A DNA stretch of 64,000 bases from NCBI GenBank assembly GCA_000751835.1, contig CCMQ01000017.1:94269-158268 (forward strand), in the 5' to 3' direction. This stretch comes from Necropsobacter rosorum. GTDB lineage: Bacteria > Pseudomonadota > Gammaproteobacteria > Enterobacterales > Pasteurellaceae. The translations under genes were made by a program, and so were the position numbers. Shown piece after piece: positions 19,709 through 29,492 of the stretch. The notes under the pieces were generated by a model, which worked only from the letters and a program-made list of their open reading frames with translations, was not told the origin of the DNA and did not search any database. Positions within the stretch are counted from its first letter, which is position 1. Each line of letters starts with the position of its first letter.

Positions 19709-21013
19709 ATGAACATTTTGCTTTCTTTTGCGCCGGCGCCGGATTGCTGGGGCAATAATGCGTTGTTGAGTTTTGCCGATAATCAAGCGGTGATTCATGT
19801 AAAAAACAATGAAAAAAATGACCGCACTTTAATTCAAAAGGCGGCGCGTAAGCTGCGCGGGCAGGGGATTAAAGAAGTCGAACTGATTGGCGAACAATGG
19901 GAGCTGGAGCATTGTTGGGCGTTTTATCAGGGCTTTTATAGCGCGAAACAGGATTACACCATTGAGTTTCCGCATTTGGCGGATGAACCGCAGGCGGAGT
20001 TGTTGGCGCGTATTCAATGCGGCGATTTTGTGCGTGAAATCATCAATTTACCGGCTTCATTGGTGACGCCGCAGGCATTAGCGCAGCGCGCGGCGGCATT
20101 TATTGAGGCGCAGGCGGCGGAATATGCCGATAAAAGTGCGGTGTCTTTTGAGATTATTTCGGCTGAGGAATTGGAAAAACAAGGCTATCACGGCATCTGG
20201 CAGGTGGGCAAAGCCTCAGCCAATAAACCGGCGATGTTACAGCTGGATTTTAATCCGAGCGGTGATCCCGATGCGCCGGTTTTTGCCTGTTTAGTCGGTA
20301 AGGGCATCACTTTCGACAGCGGCGGTTACAGCATTAAGTCGAGCGAGACCATGAGCACGATGCGTACCGATATGGGCGGCGCGGCGTTGTTGACCGGCGC
20401 ATTAGGCATGGCGATTGCCGGCGGGCTGGCGCGACGGGTGAAATTATATTTATGCTGTGCGGAAAATATGCTCAGCGGCAATGCCCTGAAACTGGGCGAT
20501 ATTATCACTTATGCCAACGGCATTCGCGCGGAAGTATTGAATACCGATGCGGAAGGGCGTTTGGTGCTGGCGGACGGGTTAATTGAAGCGGATAAACAGC
20601 GCCCGCAGTTGATTATCGATTGCGCGACTTTGACCGGCGCGGCGAAAGTGGCGGTGGGCAATGATTATCATTCGGTGCTTTCCATGGATGATGAGTTGGT
20701 CGCGCAGTTGTTTGAAACGGCGAAATCCGTGCAGGAGCCTTTCTGGCGTTTGCCGTTTGAAGAATTTCACCGTTCGCAGATCAGCTCGAATTTCGCCGAT
20801 ATTGCGAATATCGGTTCCGTGCCGGTTGGTGCGGGGGCGAGCACGGCTACCGCCTTTTTATCTTATTTTGTTCAACAATATCAGAAACACTGGTTGCATA
20901 TCGATTGTTCGGCGACATATCGTAAAGCGCCTGGCGATTTATGGGCGGCCGGCGCCACCGGTATCGGCGTGCAAACCTTGGCCAATTTTTTATTAGTGAA
21001 AGCGAACGGATAG
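19709..21013 (+). CDS. pepB: Peptidase B (M17 leucyl aminopeptidase family)
   Basis: Cytoplasmic metallo-aminopeptidase that removes N-terminal residues from peptides during turnover. The 434-residue protein has the M17 metal and active-site motifs: [31 protein letters not shown] near residue 195 (metal-binding Lys and Asp) and the family signature [14 protein letters not shown] near residue 276. Length fits PepB rather than the ~500-residue PepA. It lies 22 bases before ndk, the same pair as in H. influenzae, and marks the right border of the polysaccharide locus. Two uptake-sequence cores are inside the gene. Confidence 0.93.
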   Translation: MNILLSFAPAPDCWGNNALLSFADNQAVIHVKNNEKNDRTLIQKAARKLRGQGIKEVELIGEQWELEHCWAFYQGFYSAKQDYTIEFPHLADEPQAELLARIQCGDFVREIINLPASLVTPQALAQRAAAFIEAQAAEYADKSAVSFEIISAEELEKQGYHGIWQVGKASANKPAMLQLDFNPSGDPDAPVFACLVGKGITFDSGGYSIKSSETMSTMRTDMGGAALLTGALGMAIAGGLARRVKLYLCCAENMLSGNALKLGDIITYANGIRAEVLNTDAEGRLVLADGLIEADKQRPQLIIDCATLTGAAKVAVGNDYHSVLSMDDELVAQLFETAKSVQEPFWRLPFEEFHRSQISSNFADIANIGSVPVGAGASTATAFLSYFVQQYQKHWLHIDCSATYRKAPGDLWAAGATGIGVQTLANFLLVKANG

Positions 21014-21034
21014 TGCAATAACGGGGGGACATTT

Positions 21035-21460
21035 ATGGCGCAGGAACGGACATTATCCATCATTAAACCGGATGCGGTGGAGCGAAATCTTATCGGTCGG
21101 ATTCTGGCAAGATTAGAACAGCACGGCTTTAAAATCGTTGCTACGAAAATGGTGCATTTAACCAGAGCGCAGGCGGAAGGATTTTATGCCGAACATGAGG
21201 GCAAAAGCTTTTTTGCCGATCTGGTGGAATATATGATTTCCGCACCGGTGCTGGTCAGTGTGCTGGAGAAGGAAAACGCAGTAAAAAACTACCGCACTTT
21301 AATGGGCGCAACGGACCCGGCTATGGCGGAGGAAGGCACGCTGCGCCGCGAGTTTGCGCAGAGTAAAAGCCGCAATTCGGTACACGGTTCCGACAGTCTG
21401 CCAAGTGCAGAACGTGAGATCGCCTATTTTTTTGTGGAATCGGAGATCTGCCCGCGCTAA
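21035..21460 (+). CDS. ndk: Nucleoside diphosphate kinase
   Basis: Exchanges the gamma-phosphate between nucleoside triphosphates and diphosphates, keeping NTP and dNTP pools balanced. The 141-residue protein has the usual length, starts [15 protein letters not shown], and contains the active-site NSVHGSDS, whose histidine (about residue 117) is phosphorylated. A strong GGGGGA Shine-Dalgarno precedes the ATG. It is probably cotranscribed with pepB, and a hairpin terminator follows the gene. Confidence 0.97.
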   Translation: MAQERTLSIIKPDAVERNLIGRILARLEQHGFKIVATKMVHLTRAQAEGFYAEHEGKSFFADLVEYMISAPVLVSVLEKENAVKNYRTLMGATDPAMAEEGTLRREFAQSKSRNSVHGSDSLPSAEREIAYFFVESEICPR

Positions 21461-21506
21461 AGGCGGTTGCCGCCGCGCGCAACGATATTTCATCGGCTTA
21501 ACAGTC

Positions 21507-21545
21507 AAACGCCGCATAATCAGTGCATTGTGCGGCGTTTTGTTT
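21507..21545 (+). terminator. Terminator after ndk
   Basis: Ten-base stem AAACGCCGCA (21507-21516) / TGCGGCGTTT (21531-21540) with a 14-base loop, followed by TGTTTGC. Confidence 0.7.
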
Positions 21546-21612
21546 GCAGTTAAACCACATGCTTTACGTCGGTTACGGTTTTACCTCATGTCTGTTCGCT
21601 CCGAAATAGCGC

Positions 21613-21640
21613 TTGCCTTTTAAGTCAAAAAGCGTATTAT
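21613..21640 (+). promoter_or_regulatory. Probable metK promoter
   Basis: TTGCCT (21613-21618), 16-base spacer, TATTAT (21635-21640), about 45 bases before the metK start. No SAM-riboswitch-like structure was seen in the short leader. Confidence 0.55.
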
Positions 21641-21690
21641 AGCCGTCCAGACGGAAAAACATCCAAATGTAGAGCGAATAAAGGAATCTT

Positions 21691-22845
21691 ATGTCATCAT
21701 ATTTATTTACTTCCGAATCCGTATCGGAAGGTCATCCGGATAAAATCGCCGATCAGATCTCCGATGCGGTATTAGACGAAATCCTAAAACAGGATCCGAA
21801 AGCGCGCGTTGCCTGCGAAACCTATGTGAAAACCGGTATGGCGCTGGTGGGCGGTGAAATTACCACCTCGGCGTGGGTGGATATTGAAAGCCTGACCCGT
21901 CAGGTGATTTGCGACATCGGCTACGAGCATTCTGATATGGGATTTGACGGGCATTCCTGCGCGGTGCTGAATGCCATCGGTAAACAGTCCGCCGATATTA
22001 ATCAGGGGGTGGATCGCGGAAATCCGCTGGAGCAGGGCGCGGGCGACCAGGGCATTATGTTCGGTTATGCCACCAATGAAACGGATGTGCTAATGCCGGC
22101 GGCGATTACCTACGCCCATCGTTTGATGGAACGGCAGGCACAGGTGCGCAAAAACGGCACGCTGAGCTGGCTGCGCCCGGATGCGAAAAGCCAGCTGACG
22201 CTGAAATACGATAATCATCACATCGTCGGTGTGGATGCCGTGGTGCTTTCCACTCAACACAGCGATGACGTCAGCCAGAAAACCGTGCATGAAGGCGTGA
22301 TGGAGGAAATCATCAAGTCGGTGCTGCCGAGTGAGTGGCTGTCTAAAGAAACCAAATTTTTTATCAATCCGACCGGGCGTTTTGTGATCGGCGGACCGAT
22401 GGGCGATTGCGGTTTAACCGGACGTAAAATTATTGTCGATACCTACGGCGGGGCGGCACGCCACGGCGGCGGGGCGTTTTCTGGTAAAGATCCGTCGAAA
22501 GTCGACCGTTCTGCGGCTTATGCGGCGCGCTATGTGGCGAAAAATATCGTGGCGGCCGGTTTAGCACAGCGCTGCGAGATTCAGTTGTCTTACGCCATCG
22601 GCGTTGCCGAACCGACATCGATTATGATCGAAACCTTCGGCACGGCGAAAGTGAGCGAAGCCCTCTTGGTGAAATTAGTGCGCGAATTTTTTGATTTGCG
22701 TCCTTACGGCTTAATCAACATGCTGGATTTAATTCAGCCGATTTATCGCCAGACCGCGGCTTACGGTCATTTCGGGCGTGAGCAGTTCCCGTGGGAAAAA
22801 ACCGATCGCGCCCAAGAACTGCGCGCGGCCGCCGGATTAAAATAA
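21691..22845 (+). CDS. metK: S-adenosylmethionine synthetase
   Basis: Makes S-adenosylmethionine from methionine and ATP, the cell's main methyl donor. The 384-residue length equals that of E. coli MetK. Motifs include [17 protein letters not shown] near residue 13, [14 protein letters not shown] near residue 113 (hexapeptide signature), and [27 protein letters not shown] near residue 257 (P-loop-like). An AAAGGAATCTT Shine-Dalgarno precedes the ATG. It is a monocistronic unit with its own promoter and terminator. Confidence 0.98.
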   Translation: MSSYLFTSESVSEGHPDKIADQISDAVLDEILKQDPKARVACETYVKTGMALVGGEITTSAWVDIESLTRQVICDIGYEHSDMGFDGHSCAVLNAIGKQSADINQGVDRGNPLEQGAGDQGIMFGYATNETDVLMPAAITYAHRLMERQAQVRKNGTLSWLRPDAKSQLTLKYDNHHIVGVDAVVLSTQHSDDVSQKTVHEGVMEEIIKSVLPSEWLSKETKFFINPTGRFVIGGPMGDCGLTGRKIIVDTYGGAARHGGGAFSGKDPSKVDRSAAYAARYVAKNIVAAGLAQRCEIQLSYAIGVAEPTSIMIETFGTAKVSEALLVKLVREFFDLRPYGLINMLDLIQPIYRQTAAYGHFGREQFPWEKTDRAQELRAAAGLK

Positions 22846-22856
22846 CCTTGTTGCTG

Positions 22857-22891
22857 CCGGCGCGGACAAACGTGCGCGCCGGTTGTTTTTT
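22857..22891 (+). terminator. metK terminator running into the start of sprT
   Basis: GC-rich stem CCGGCGCG (22857-22864) / CGCGCCGG (22875-22882), 10-base loop, then TTGTTTTTT (22883-22891). The T-tract ends directly at the likely ATG of sprT (22892). Confidence 0.85.
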
Positions 22892-23398
22892 ATGCAAACC
22901 GCCGAGTTTCGTCAGCTTAATATGCAGGTTGTGCGTAAGTTAAACGCCGGTTTACAGCTTGCCGAACAGCATTTTAACCGCACTTTTCCGGTGCCGACGG
23001 TCAACTATCGCCTGCGCGGAGTAAAAGCGGGCGTCGCCTATCCCGAACACAATGAAATCAGACTGAACCGCACCTTATTGCTGGAAAATCCGCACGCCTT
23101 TATTGCTCAGGTGGTGTGGCATGAGCTGGCGCACCTTATCGTCTATCAGGTTTTCGGCCGGGTAAAACCGCACGGTGCGCAATGGCGCGCGGTGATGACG
23201 GACATTTTCCATTTGCCGGCGCAGACCTGCCACCGCTTTAACGTGCAAAATGTGCAGGGTAAAACCTTTGCGTACCAATGCGCCTGCCAGACCCATTATT
23301 TGACCTTAAGACGGCATAATAAAGTGCAAAAGGAAAGTGCGGTGTATTTTTGCCGCAAATGCGGCCGGCAACTATCCTTAGTGAATACAAAGAATTAG
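22892..23398 (+). CDS. sprT: SprT-like zinc metalloprotein
   Basis: Member of the SprT/Spartan-like family, putative zinc metallopeptidases of uncertain bacterial role. The 168-residue protein contains the HExxH motif in [15 protein letters not shown] near residue 76, HGAQWRAVM, and a C-terminal zinc ribbon with two cysteine pairs (YQCAC and YFCRKCG). ATG 22892 keeps the N-terminal helix that aligns with E. coli SprT. A TTG at 22883 and an ATG at 22922 are alternatives. None has a recognisable Shine-Dalgarno, because the metK terminator occupies the upstream bases. Expression may depend on read-through from metK or on a leaderless message. Confidence 0.85.
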   Translation: MQTAEFRQLNMQVVRKLNAGLQLAEQHFNRTFPVPTVNYRLRGVKAGVAYPEHNEIRLNRTLLLENPHAFIAQVVWHELAHLIVYQVFGRVKPHGAQWRAVMTDIFHLPAQTCHRFNVQNVQGKTFAYQCACQTHYLTLRRHNKVQKESAVYFCRKCGRQLSLVNTKN

Positions 23399-23464
23399 AT
23401 GAATTCTCCGGCCGACTATGCTATATTTCTTCACGCTTAATGACTGTTCAAAAGGAGTAAGTAC

Positions 23465-24034
23465 ATGAAAAAATCATTATTGGCTATCGTTATTGCTGCG
23501 TCGGGCGTGGCGGCGACGGCACAGGCAAACTGGTATGTTGAGGGTGATTTAGGCTATTCTAAAATCAAAACCTCCGGCTTGCATTACGGAGAAATTAATA
23601 AAAGCAAGTTTACCCCGAGCGTAATCGTCGGGTACAAATTTGTGGACTGGCGTTTGGCCGCGGACTATACCCATTACGGTAAATCGGAATACAGTTATGG
23701 CGGGGTAGGCAACGGTGAGCTGAAAATCCACAGTTTCGGTTTTTCCGCCATTTATGATCTGAATTTAAATACGGATCTGAAACCGTATATCGGGGTTCGC
23801 TTAGCGTCGAATCTGGTTAAAGTGGATGAATTTTATCGGGCCGGCAACGGCAATGTGTATTCCTATAGCGAAGATTCGACCCGCTTCGGTTACGGTGCCT
23901 TTGCCGGTGCGGCTTATCAGCTGGCGCCGAACTGGGCGTTGACCGGGACGGTGGAGTATAACCGTTTAGGCAAAGTCAATGATGTTAAAATCAATCAATA
24001 TGGCGCCAAAGTCGGTTTGCGCTACACATTCTGA
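23465..24034 (+). CDS. Opacity-family outer-membrane beta-barrel protein
   Basis: The 189-residue secreted protein has a clear signal peptide (MKKSLLAIVIAASGVAATAQA, cleavage before NWYVEG). The mature part is made of alternating-hydrophobicity strands and ends in LRYTF with a terminal Phe, the outer-membrane insertion signal. Strand order and motifs such as WYVEGDLGYSKI and VGYKFVDWRLAADYTHYG match the eight-stranded Opa/OmpA-like porin group of Pasteurellaceae and Neisseria. The loops are short. Role in adhesion is only inferred from the family. An AAAGGAG Shine-Dalgarno precedes the ATG, and an uptake-sequence hairpin terminates the gene. Confidence 0.85.
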   Translation: MKKSLLAIVIAASGVAATAQANWYVEGDLGYSKIKTSGLHYGEINKSKFTPSVIVGYKFVDWRLAADYTHYGKSEYSYGGVGNGELKIHSFGFSAIYDLNLNTDLKPYIGVRLASNLVKVDEFYRAGNGNVYSYSEDSTRFGYGAFAGAAYQLAPNWALTGTVEYNRLGKVNDVKINQYGAKVGLRYTF

Positions 24035-24053
24035 TTGTTTTCCCTCAACGGAA

Positions 24054-24085
24054 AAAAGTGCGGTAATTTTTACCGCACTTTTGCG
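24054..24085 (+). terminator. Terminator made of two inverted uptake sequences
   Basis: Thirteen-base arms 24054-24066 and 24070-24082 contain AAGTGCGGT and its complement ACCGCACTT around a 3-base loop, with T bases at the end of the second arm. Such inverted uptake pairs commonly serve as terminators in Pasteurellaceae. Confidence 0.8.
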
Positions 24086-24172
24086 TTCAGCGAGTTTTAT
24101 TCCGTTTCACTTTTCTTTTTTCCATCACTTTCCCGTTAGCGCAAAAATTGCTCAATTAGCGACGTGATTGCG

Positions 24173-24200
24173 CTTGAAATCTCGGTATTTGCTCTTATAT
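24173..24200 (+). promoter_or_regulatory. Possible sigma-32 heat-shock promoter of htpG
   Basis: CTTGAAA (24173-24179) matches the sigma-32 -35 element exactly. After about 12 bases comes CTCTTATAT, a poor match to the CCCCATNT -10 element. htpG is heat-inducible in related bacteria. Confidence 0.4.
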
Positions 24201-24231
24201 ACGGAAACATTCAGTCAGAGAGGAAATTATT

Positions 24232-26115
24232 ATGAGCAAAAATCAGGAAACCCGCGGGTTTCAATCGGAAGTCAAACAACTGTTACATTTAATGATCCAT
24301 TCGCTGTATTCCAATAAAGAAATTTTCTTACGCGAATTGATCTCAAATGCGTCGGATGCGGCGGATAAATTACGTTTTAAGGCCTTATCCGCACCGGAAT
24401 TATACGAAGGCGACGGCGAGTTGAAAGTGCGCATCAGCTTTGATGAAGCGAAAGGCACGCTGACCGTCAGCGATAACGGTATCGGGATGACCCGCGAACA
24501 GGCGATTGACCATTTGGGTACGATTGCGAAATCCGGAACGAAAGAATTTTTAACCGCACTTGGCAGCGATCAGGCGAAAGACAGCCAGTTAATCGGGCAG
24601 TTCGGGGTCGGTTTTTATTCCGCTTTTATTGTGGCGGATAAAGTCAGCGTGAAAACCCGTGCGGCCGGCGAAAGTGCCGATAAAGGCGTATTGTGGGAAT
24701 CCGCCGGCGAAGGCGATTATACCGTCGCGGATATTGAGAAAAAAACGCGCGGTACGGAAATCACATTGCATCTGCGCGAGGACGAAAAAGAATTTGCCAA
24801 CGAATGGCGGCTGCGCGAAATTATCGGTAAATATTCCGATCATATCGGCTTGCCGGTGGAAATTCTGAGCAAAGAGCATGATGAGGAAGGCAAGGAAACC
24901 GGCGTCAAATGGGAGAAAATCAATAAAGCGCAGGCACTTTGGACGCGGGCGAAAGGCGATATTTCGGATGACGAATACAAAGAATTTTACAAACATCTGA
25001 GCCATGATTTTGCCGATCCGCTGTTGTGGACGCACAATAAAGTGGAAGGCAATCAGGAATATACCAGCCTGTTGTATGTGCCGTCGAAAGCGCCTTGGGA
25101 TCTGTTTAACCGTGAGCACAAACACGGGCTGAAACTCTATGTGCAGCGCGTATTTATTATGGACGATGCGGAACAGTTTATGCCGAATTATCTGCGTTTT
25201 ATGCGCGGGTTGATCGACAGTAACGATTTGCCATTAAACGTATCGCGTGAAATCCTACAGGATAACAAAGTCACCGCGGCGCTGCGTAAAGCGCTGACTA
25301 AACGGTCGCTGCAAATGCTGGAAAAACTGGCGCAGGACGATAAGGAAAAATATCAGCAATTCTGGAACGAATTCGGCTTGGTGTTGAAAGAAGGCCCGGC
25401 AGAAGATTTTGCCAACAAAGATGCGATTGCCAAATTATTGCGTTTCGCTTCCAGCAAAAACGACAGCAGTGAGCAGAATGTGTCGCTGGAAGAATATGTG
25501 GCGCGCATGAAAGCGGGACAAAAAGGCATTTATTATATTACCGCCGACAGCTATATCGCGGCCAAAAACAGCCCGCACTTGGAACTGTTTAACAAGAAAG
25601 ACATTGAAGTGTTGTTGCTATCGGATCGGATTGACGAATGGATGTTAAGCTATCTCACCGAATTCGACGGCAAACCGTTGCAGCCGATCACCAAAGCGGA
25701 TCTGGATTTAGGCGAGCTGGCAGATAAGGAAGAAGAACAGCAAAAAGCGCAGGATGAAGCCTTCGGTTCGTTTGTGGAACGGGTGAAAACCCTACTTGGC
25801 GACCGAGTGAAAGCGGTGCGTCTGACTCATCGTCTGACCGATACGCCGGCGGTCGTTTCTACCGATAACGATCAAATGACCACGCAAATGGCGAAACTGT
25901 TTGCCGCGGCGGGACAAAGCGTGCCGGAGGTGAAATATACCTTTGAGCTGAATCCGACGCATCCGCTGGTGAAGAAAACCGCCGATATTGCCGATCAGGA
26001 CGAATTCGCCGACTGGGTGGAATTGTTGCTGGAGCAGGCGATGCTGGCGGAGCGCGGCGCGTTGGAAAATCCGACCGCATTTATTAAGCGTGTAAACCGG
26101 TTGTTATCTGAGTGA
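24232..26115 (+). CDS. htpG: Hsp90-family chaperone HtpG
   Basis: Cytoplasmic ATP-dependent chaperone of the Hsp90 family, acting late in protein folding with DnaK. The 627-residue protein has the GHKL ATPase motifs in the N-terminal domain: [15 protein letters not shown] near residue 38, DNGIGM near residue 82, [10 protein letters not shown], and [11 protein letters not shown] near residue 122. The middle domain contains the conserved [13 protein letters not shown] near residue 335, and the C-terminal dimerisation domain is complete. A strong GAGAGGAAATT Shine-Dalgarno precedes the start. Monocistronic. Confidence 0.98.
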   Translation: MSKNQETRGFQSEVKQLLHLMIHSLYSNKEIFLRELISNASDAADKLRFKALSAPELYEGDGELKVRISFDEAKGTLTVSDNGIGMTREQAIDHLGTIAKSGTKEFLTALGSDQAKDSQLIGQFGVGFYSAFIVADKVSVKTRAAGESADKGVLWESAGEGDYTVADIEKKTRGTEITLHLREDEKEFANEWRLREIIGKYSDHIGLPVEILSKEHDEEGKETGVKWEKINKAQALWTRAKGDISDDEYKEFYKHLSHDFADPLLWTHNKVEGNQEYTSLLYVPSKAPWDLFNREHKHGLKLYVQRVFIMDDAEQFMPNYLRFMRGLIDSNDLPLNVSREILQDNKVTAALRKALTKRSLQMLEKLAQDDKEKYQQFWNEFGLVLKEGPAEDFANKDAIAKLLRFASSKNDSSEQNVSLEEYVARMKAGQKGIYYITADSYIAAKNSPHLELFNKKDIEVLLLSDRIDEWMLSYLTEFDGKPLQPITKADLDLGELADKEEEQQKAQDEAFGSFVERVKTLLGDRVKAVRLTHRLTDTPAVVSTDNDQMTTQMAKLFAAAGQSVPEVKYTFELNPTHPLVKKTADIADQDEFADWVELLLEQAMLAERGALENPTAFIKRVNRLLSE

Positions 26116-26130
26116 ATTTAGATAGAATAT

Positions 26131-26167
26131 AGTGTTGCGCGCCCTTGTGGCGGCAGCACTTATTTTT
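26131..26167 (+). terminator. htpG terminator
   Basis: Arms 26131-26143 (AGTGTTGCGCGCC) and 26149-26160 (GGCGGCAGCACT) pair over 12 bp with one bulge and one G-U pair, followed by TATTTTTT. Confidence 0.75.
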
Positions 26168-26190
26168 TGCACGTTTTATAAGGACAACCT

Positions 26191-26457
26191 ATGAAAAACA
26201 TTCTGTTAGTGACGCTGTTATTGTTATCGGCCTGTTCAATGCGCGGTTATCAAACAGAAAAATTATCGCCAAGTTGTCAGATTTATTTTGCACATATCGA
26301 ACGGAATTTAGCCCAATCCACATTGCCGGCAGAGAAACTGGCGGAAATAACACGCGGCTTTGACAATACCAAAGCCGGGCTGAAAACGCTGTCCGCCGCG
26401 GGACAGGAAAAAATCTGCCGCTTGCGTCTGGCGCAGTTGGCGTCGCGGAAAAAATAA
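26191..26457 (+). CDS. Small lipoprotein, possibly DUF5339-like
   Basis: The 88-residue protein has a lipoprotein signal peptide with lipobox LLSAC (lipidated Cys at about residue 15) followed by SMRG. The mature part is one short helical domain with two cysteines, LSPSCQIYFAHIERNL and GQEKICRLRLAQL, that could form a disulfide. The pattern resembles the secreted protein at 32.4-32.7 kb (C...LF...E...L, then C..GL..L) and may be the Pasteurellaceae DUF5339 type, but that assignment is from memory. No function is known. An AAGGACAACC Shine-Dalgarno supports the start. Confidence 0.75.
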   Translation: MKNILLVTLLLLSACSMRGYQTEKLSPSCQIYFAHIERNLAQSTLPAEKLAEITRGFDNTKAGLKTLSAAGQEKICRLRLAQLASRKK

Positions 26458-26496
26458 TACCGACCGGCTTTTTCCGGCGTTTTTTGGGATGAGACA

Positions 26497-27213
26497 ATGA
26501 CATTATTTGTTGCCTGCGGCAATATTCAACAACCTTATCCGCTACAGGATATCCCCGCCGATTTATTCACTGACGAATTATTATTGCCGTCGAACGGGAA
26601 TCCCCGTGTGCGACAACGTCATCGTTGCCGTTGGGTGGCGCATTTTCTGTTGTGGAAACTGTTAAAAAAAGCGCAAATTAATACCGCACTTTTAGGCCGG
26701 ATTTACCGTACCGCGTCCGGTCGCCCGCAGTTTCCAATCCCTCATATTGATTTTAACATCAGCCATTGCGGCGATTGGGTGGCGGTTATTTTACAGATTG
26801 GCAACCAACATCAGCACAGTGTCGTCGGCATTGATATCGAATATGCACAAAAAGCGCGCAATTACACCGCACTTTTAGGTCATTTTGCCTCGGAGTGCGA
26901 GCAGCAGTGGTTTTTGCGCCAGCAGGATGCGGCGGGTAGTTTTTATCGTATCTGGTGTTTGCGCGAAGCGGTGCTGAAGTCGCAGGGCGTGGGGATCGTA
27001 AAATTATCGGAAGTGCGGCATGATCCGCTTAATTTATCACTGCATTCGGCCTATTGTCCGCGCGGGCAGCTGTTGTTCAGCGCGCAGTTTCCGTTTTATC
27101 TGGCTTTTTTCACTAACCTCGGCTTCGCCGCCTTGCAATGCTTTCGTTGGGATGGTGAGGGCTTAGCGGCGGAAAAACTGCAACATCCGTTAATCTATTC
27201 GGTAAATTATTGA
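26497..27213 (+). CDS. 4'-phosphopantetheinyl transferase, Sfp type
   Basis: Transfers the phosphopantetheine arm of CoA to a serine of a carrier protein. The 238-residue length fits the Sfp/AcpT class rather than the ~125-residue AcpS. Motifs are FNISHCGDWVAV near residue 87 (CoA-binding His), VVGIDIEYA near residue 109 (Mg-binding Asp and Glu), and WCLREAVLKSQGVG near residue 153, where the usual Lys of WxxKEA is Arg. No polyketide or peptide synthetase gene is in the window, so the partner could simply be acyl carrier protein. Two uptake-sequence cores lie inside the gene. Confidence 0.85.
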   Translation: MTLFVACGNIQQPYPLQDIPADLFTDELLLPSNGNPRVRQRHRCRWVAHFLLWKLLKKAQINTALLGRIYRTASGRPQFPIPHIDFNISHCGDWVAVILQIGNQHQHSVVGIDIEYAQKARNYTALLGHFASECEQQWFLRQQDAAGSFYRIWCLREAVLKSQGVGIVKLSEVRHDPLNLSLHSAYCPRGQLLFSAQFPFYLAFFTNLGFAALQCFRWDGEGLAAEKLQHPLIYSVNY

Positions 27214-27324
27214 GCCGGCGCTTTAAAATCATAAAATCGCCCCTACATAATCAAGACTTTCATTAGACTTAGTGTGATATTTTGTTTAGACTGTGTAACA
27301 ATTTTTTGACAAATGGAGAGAAGC

Positions 27325-28557
27325 ATGTCCTTTAACGGTTCAGATCAAGATCCTTGGGGTAAGCCAGGCAGTAACGGAAAAAAGCCTGAGAATAATCAGC
27401 CGAATGACGGTAAGCAAAAACCGGATTGGGGGGATAATTCGGCGCGGGATAATCAGCAGTCGCCGCCCGATCTCGAAGAGGTGTTCAGCAATCTGCTGAA
27501 AAAACTGGGGGGCGGTAATAATAAAAACGGCGGCAGTAAAAAACCGTCGTTTAATGCGGGTAAACTGTTGCCGATTGCGGTTGCCGCCGGTCTTATTTTG
27601 TGGGGTGTCAGCGGATTGTACACGGTCAAAGAAGCGGAACGCGGCGTGGTGCTGCGTTTCGGTCAGCTGCATTCTATCGTTCAGCCCGGTCTGAACTGGA
27701 AACCGACCTTTGTGGATCGCGTGGTGCCGGTCAATGTGGAGCAGGTCAAAGAGCTGAGAACGCAGGGTTCTATGCTGACGCAGGATGAAAATATGGTGAA
27801 AGTGGAAATGACGGTGCAATACCGTGTGCAGGACCCCGCCAAATACCTGTTCAGCGTCAGCAATGCGGATGATAGCCTGAATCAGGCCACGGACAGTGCG
27901 TTGCGATATGTTATCGGGCATATGTCGATGGACGATATTTTAACCACCGGGCGGGCGATTGTGCGTGAAAATACCTGGAAAGCGCTGAAGGATATTATTC
28001 AGCCTTACAATATGGGGCTGGACATTTTAGATGTGAACTTCCAGTTCGCGCGTCCGCCGGAAGAAGTTAAAGCGGCCTTTGATGACGCCATCAAGGCGCA
28101 GGAAGACGAACAGCGTTATATCCGTGAAGCGGAGGCCTATGCCCGTGAGCAGGAACCTATCGCCCGTGGTGACGCGCAGCGCATTATTGAAGAAGCGACG
28201 GCATATAAAGATCAAATCGTGCTGAATGCGCAGGGGGAAGTGGAACGTTTCCGCCGTTTATTGCCGGAGTTTAAAGCGGCGCCGGATTTATTGCGTGAAC
28301 GCCTGTATATTCAAACCATGGAAAAAGTCATGGCCAATACGCCGAAAGTGATGCTGGACGGCAATAACGGTAACAATCTGACCGTGTTACCGCTGGAACA
28401 GATTTTAACCGGCAAACGGGCCAATGCCGCATCGACCGAGAAGCCGAAAAACGACGCTCAGCAAAGTGCGGTGAATTCCAAGCCGGTTTATGCGGAAAAT
28501 AATCATTCGTCAAATACCTCGCACAATCCGGAAAATCGTCAAGGGAGATTTAATTAA
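27325..28557 (+). CDS. hflK: FtsH protease modulator HflK
   Basis: Inner-membrane SPFH/band-7 protein that with HflC forms a cage around the FtsH protease and tunes its activity. The 410-residue protein has a glycine/asparagine-rich cytoplasmic N-terminus (DPWGKPGSNGKKPENNQ), one membrane helix near residue 80 (LLPIAVAAGLILWGVSGLY), and the band-7 domain beginning TVKEAERGVVLRFGQ. A coiled region with REAEAYAREQEPIARGDAQRIIEEA follows, and the tail is low-complexity. The second ATG (27325) is chosen because GGAGAGAAG lies just upstream of it; the first ATG at 27313 overlaps that site. The stop overlaps hflC (TAATG). Confidence 0.96.
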   Translation: MSFNGSDQDPWGKPGSNGKKPENNQPNDGKQKPDWGDNSARDNQQSPPDLEEVFSNLLKKLGGGNNKNGGSKKPSFNAGKLLPIAVAAGLILWGVSGLYTVKEAERGVVLRFGQLHSIVQPGLNWKPTFVDRVVPVNVEQVKELRTQGSMLTQDENMVKVEMTVQYRVQDPAKYLFSVSNADDSLNQATDSALRYVIGHMSMDDILTTGRAIVRENTWKALKDIIQPYNMGLDILDVNFQFARPPEEVKAAFDDAIKAQEDEQRYIREAEAYAREQEPIARGDAQRIIEEATAYKDQIVLNAQGEVERFRRLLPEFKAAPDLLRERLYIQTMEKVMANTPKVMLDGNNGNNLTVLPLEQILTGKRANAASTEKPKNDAQQSAVNSKPVYAENNHSSNTSHNPENRQGRFN

Positions 28558-29453
28558 TGCGTAAATTTTTAACTCCGGTCATTATTGTTCTGATCGCCGT
28601 GATTTATTCAAGCATTGTGATCGTAGATGAAGGTACCCGCGGCATTATGCTGCGTTTCGGCAAAGTGCAGCGGGATGCGGATAATAAAGTGGTGGTGTAT
28701 AACCCGGGACTGCATTTTAAAATTCCGTTTATCGACAGCATTACGGTGCTGGACGCCCGTATTCGTACCTTAGACGGACAGGCCGATCGTTTCGTAACCG
28801 TCGAGAAAAAGGATTTGCTGGTGGATTCCTATGTGAAATGGCGGGTGAGCGATTTCGGTCGTTTCTTTACCGCAACCGGCGGTGGGGATTATACGCAGGC
28901 GTCGAATTTACTGCGTCGTAAAGTCAACGATCGCCTGCGTTCCGAAATCGGTTCCCGCACGATCAAGGATATTGTTTCCGGAACACGCGGCGAGTTAATG
29001 GCCGGTGCGAAAAAAGCCTTGAATAACGGGCAGGACAGTACCTCGGAACTGGGTATTGAAGTCATCGATGTGCGGGTGAAACAGATTAATCTGCCGGATG
29101 AAGTGTCATCTTCCATTTATCAGCGCATGCGTGCCGAACGTGATGCGGTGGCGCGCGAACACCGTTCGCAGGGGAAAGAAAAGGCCGCATTTATTCAGGC
29201 CGATGTGGATCGTAAAGTCACCTTGATCCTTGCCAATGCGAATAAAACCGCGCAGGAATTACGCGGTAACGGTGATGCCGCGGCGGCCAAACTGTATGCC
29301 GAGGCGTTTAGCGGGGAGCCGGAGTTTTACAGCTTCGTGCGCAGTATGAAAGCCTATGAAAACAGCTTTGCCAAACCGGATAATATGATGATTTTAAAAC
29401 CGGACAGCGACTTTTTCCGCTTTATGCAGGCGCCGGGTAAATCGCTAAACTAA
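28557..29453 (+). CDS. hflC: FtsH protease modulator HflC
   Basis: Partner of HflK in the inner-membrane HflKC complex around FtsH. The 298-residue protein has an N-terminal membrane anchor (FLTPVIIVLIAVIYSSIVIV), then the band-7 domain with DEGTRGIMLRFGKV, GLHFKIPFIDS and VKQINLPDEVSSSIYQRM, followed by the conserved EREHRSQGKEKA-type helix (here AREHRSQGKEKA). It begins on the last base of the hflK stop codon, so the two are translationally coupled. Confidence 0.97.
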   Translation: MRKFLTPVIIVLIAVIYSSIVIVDEGTRGIMLRFGKVQRDADNKVVVYNPGLHFKIPFIDSITVLDARIRTLDGQADRFVTVEKKDLLVDSYVKWRVSDFGRFFTATGGGDYTQASNLLRRKVNDRLRSEIGSRTIKDIVSGTRGELMAGAKKALNNGQDSTSELGIEVIDVRVKQINLPDEVSSSIYQRMRAERDAVAREHRSQGKEKAAFIQADVDRKVTLILANANKTAQELRGNGDAAAAKLYAEAFSGEPEFYSFVRSMKAYENSFAKPDNMMILKPDSDFFRFMQAPGKSLN

Positions 29454-29454
29454 G

Positions 29455-29492
29455 AAAAAACAGGGTGAACGTTGATGCTCACCCTGTTTTTT
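29455..29492. terminator. Bidirectional terminator between hflC and yjgA
   Basis: Arms 29455-29468 (AAAAAACAGGGTGA) and 29479-29492 (TCACCCTGTTTTTT) with a 10-base loop. A- and T-runs on both sides make it work for both convergent genes. Confidence 0.85.

Noticed and set aside
24589..25125. 178-codon minus-strand frame inside htpG
   Set aside because: Opposite strand of a conserved chaperone, with no family resemblance.
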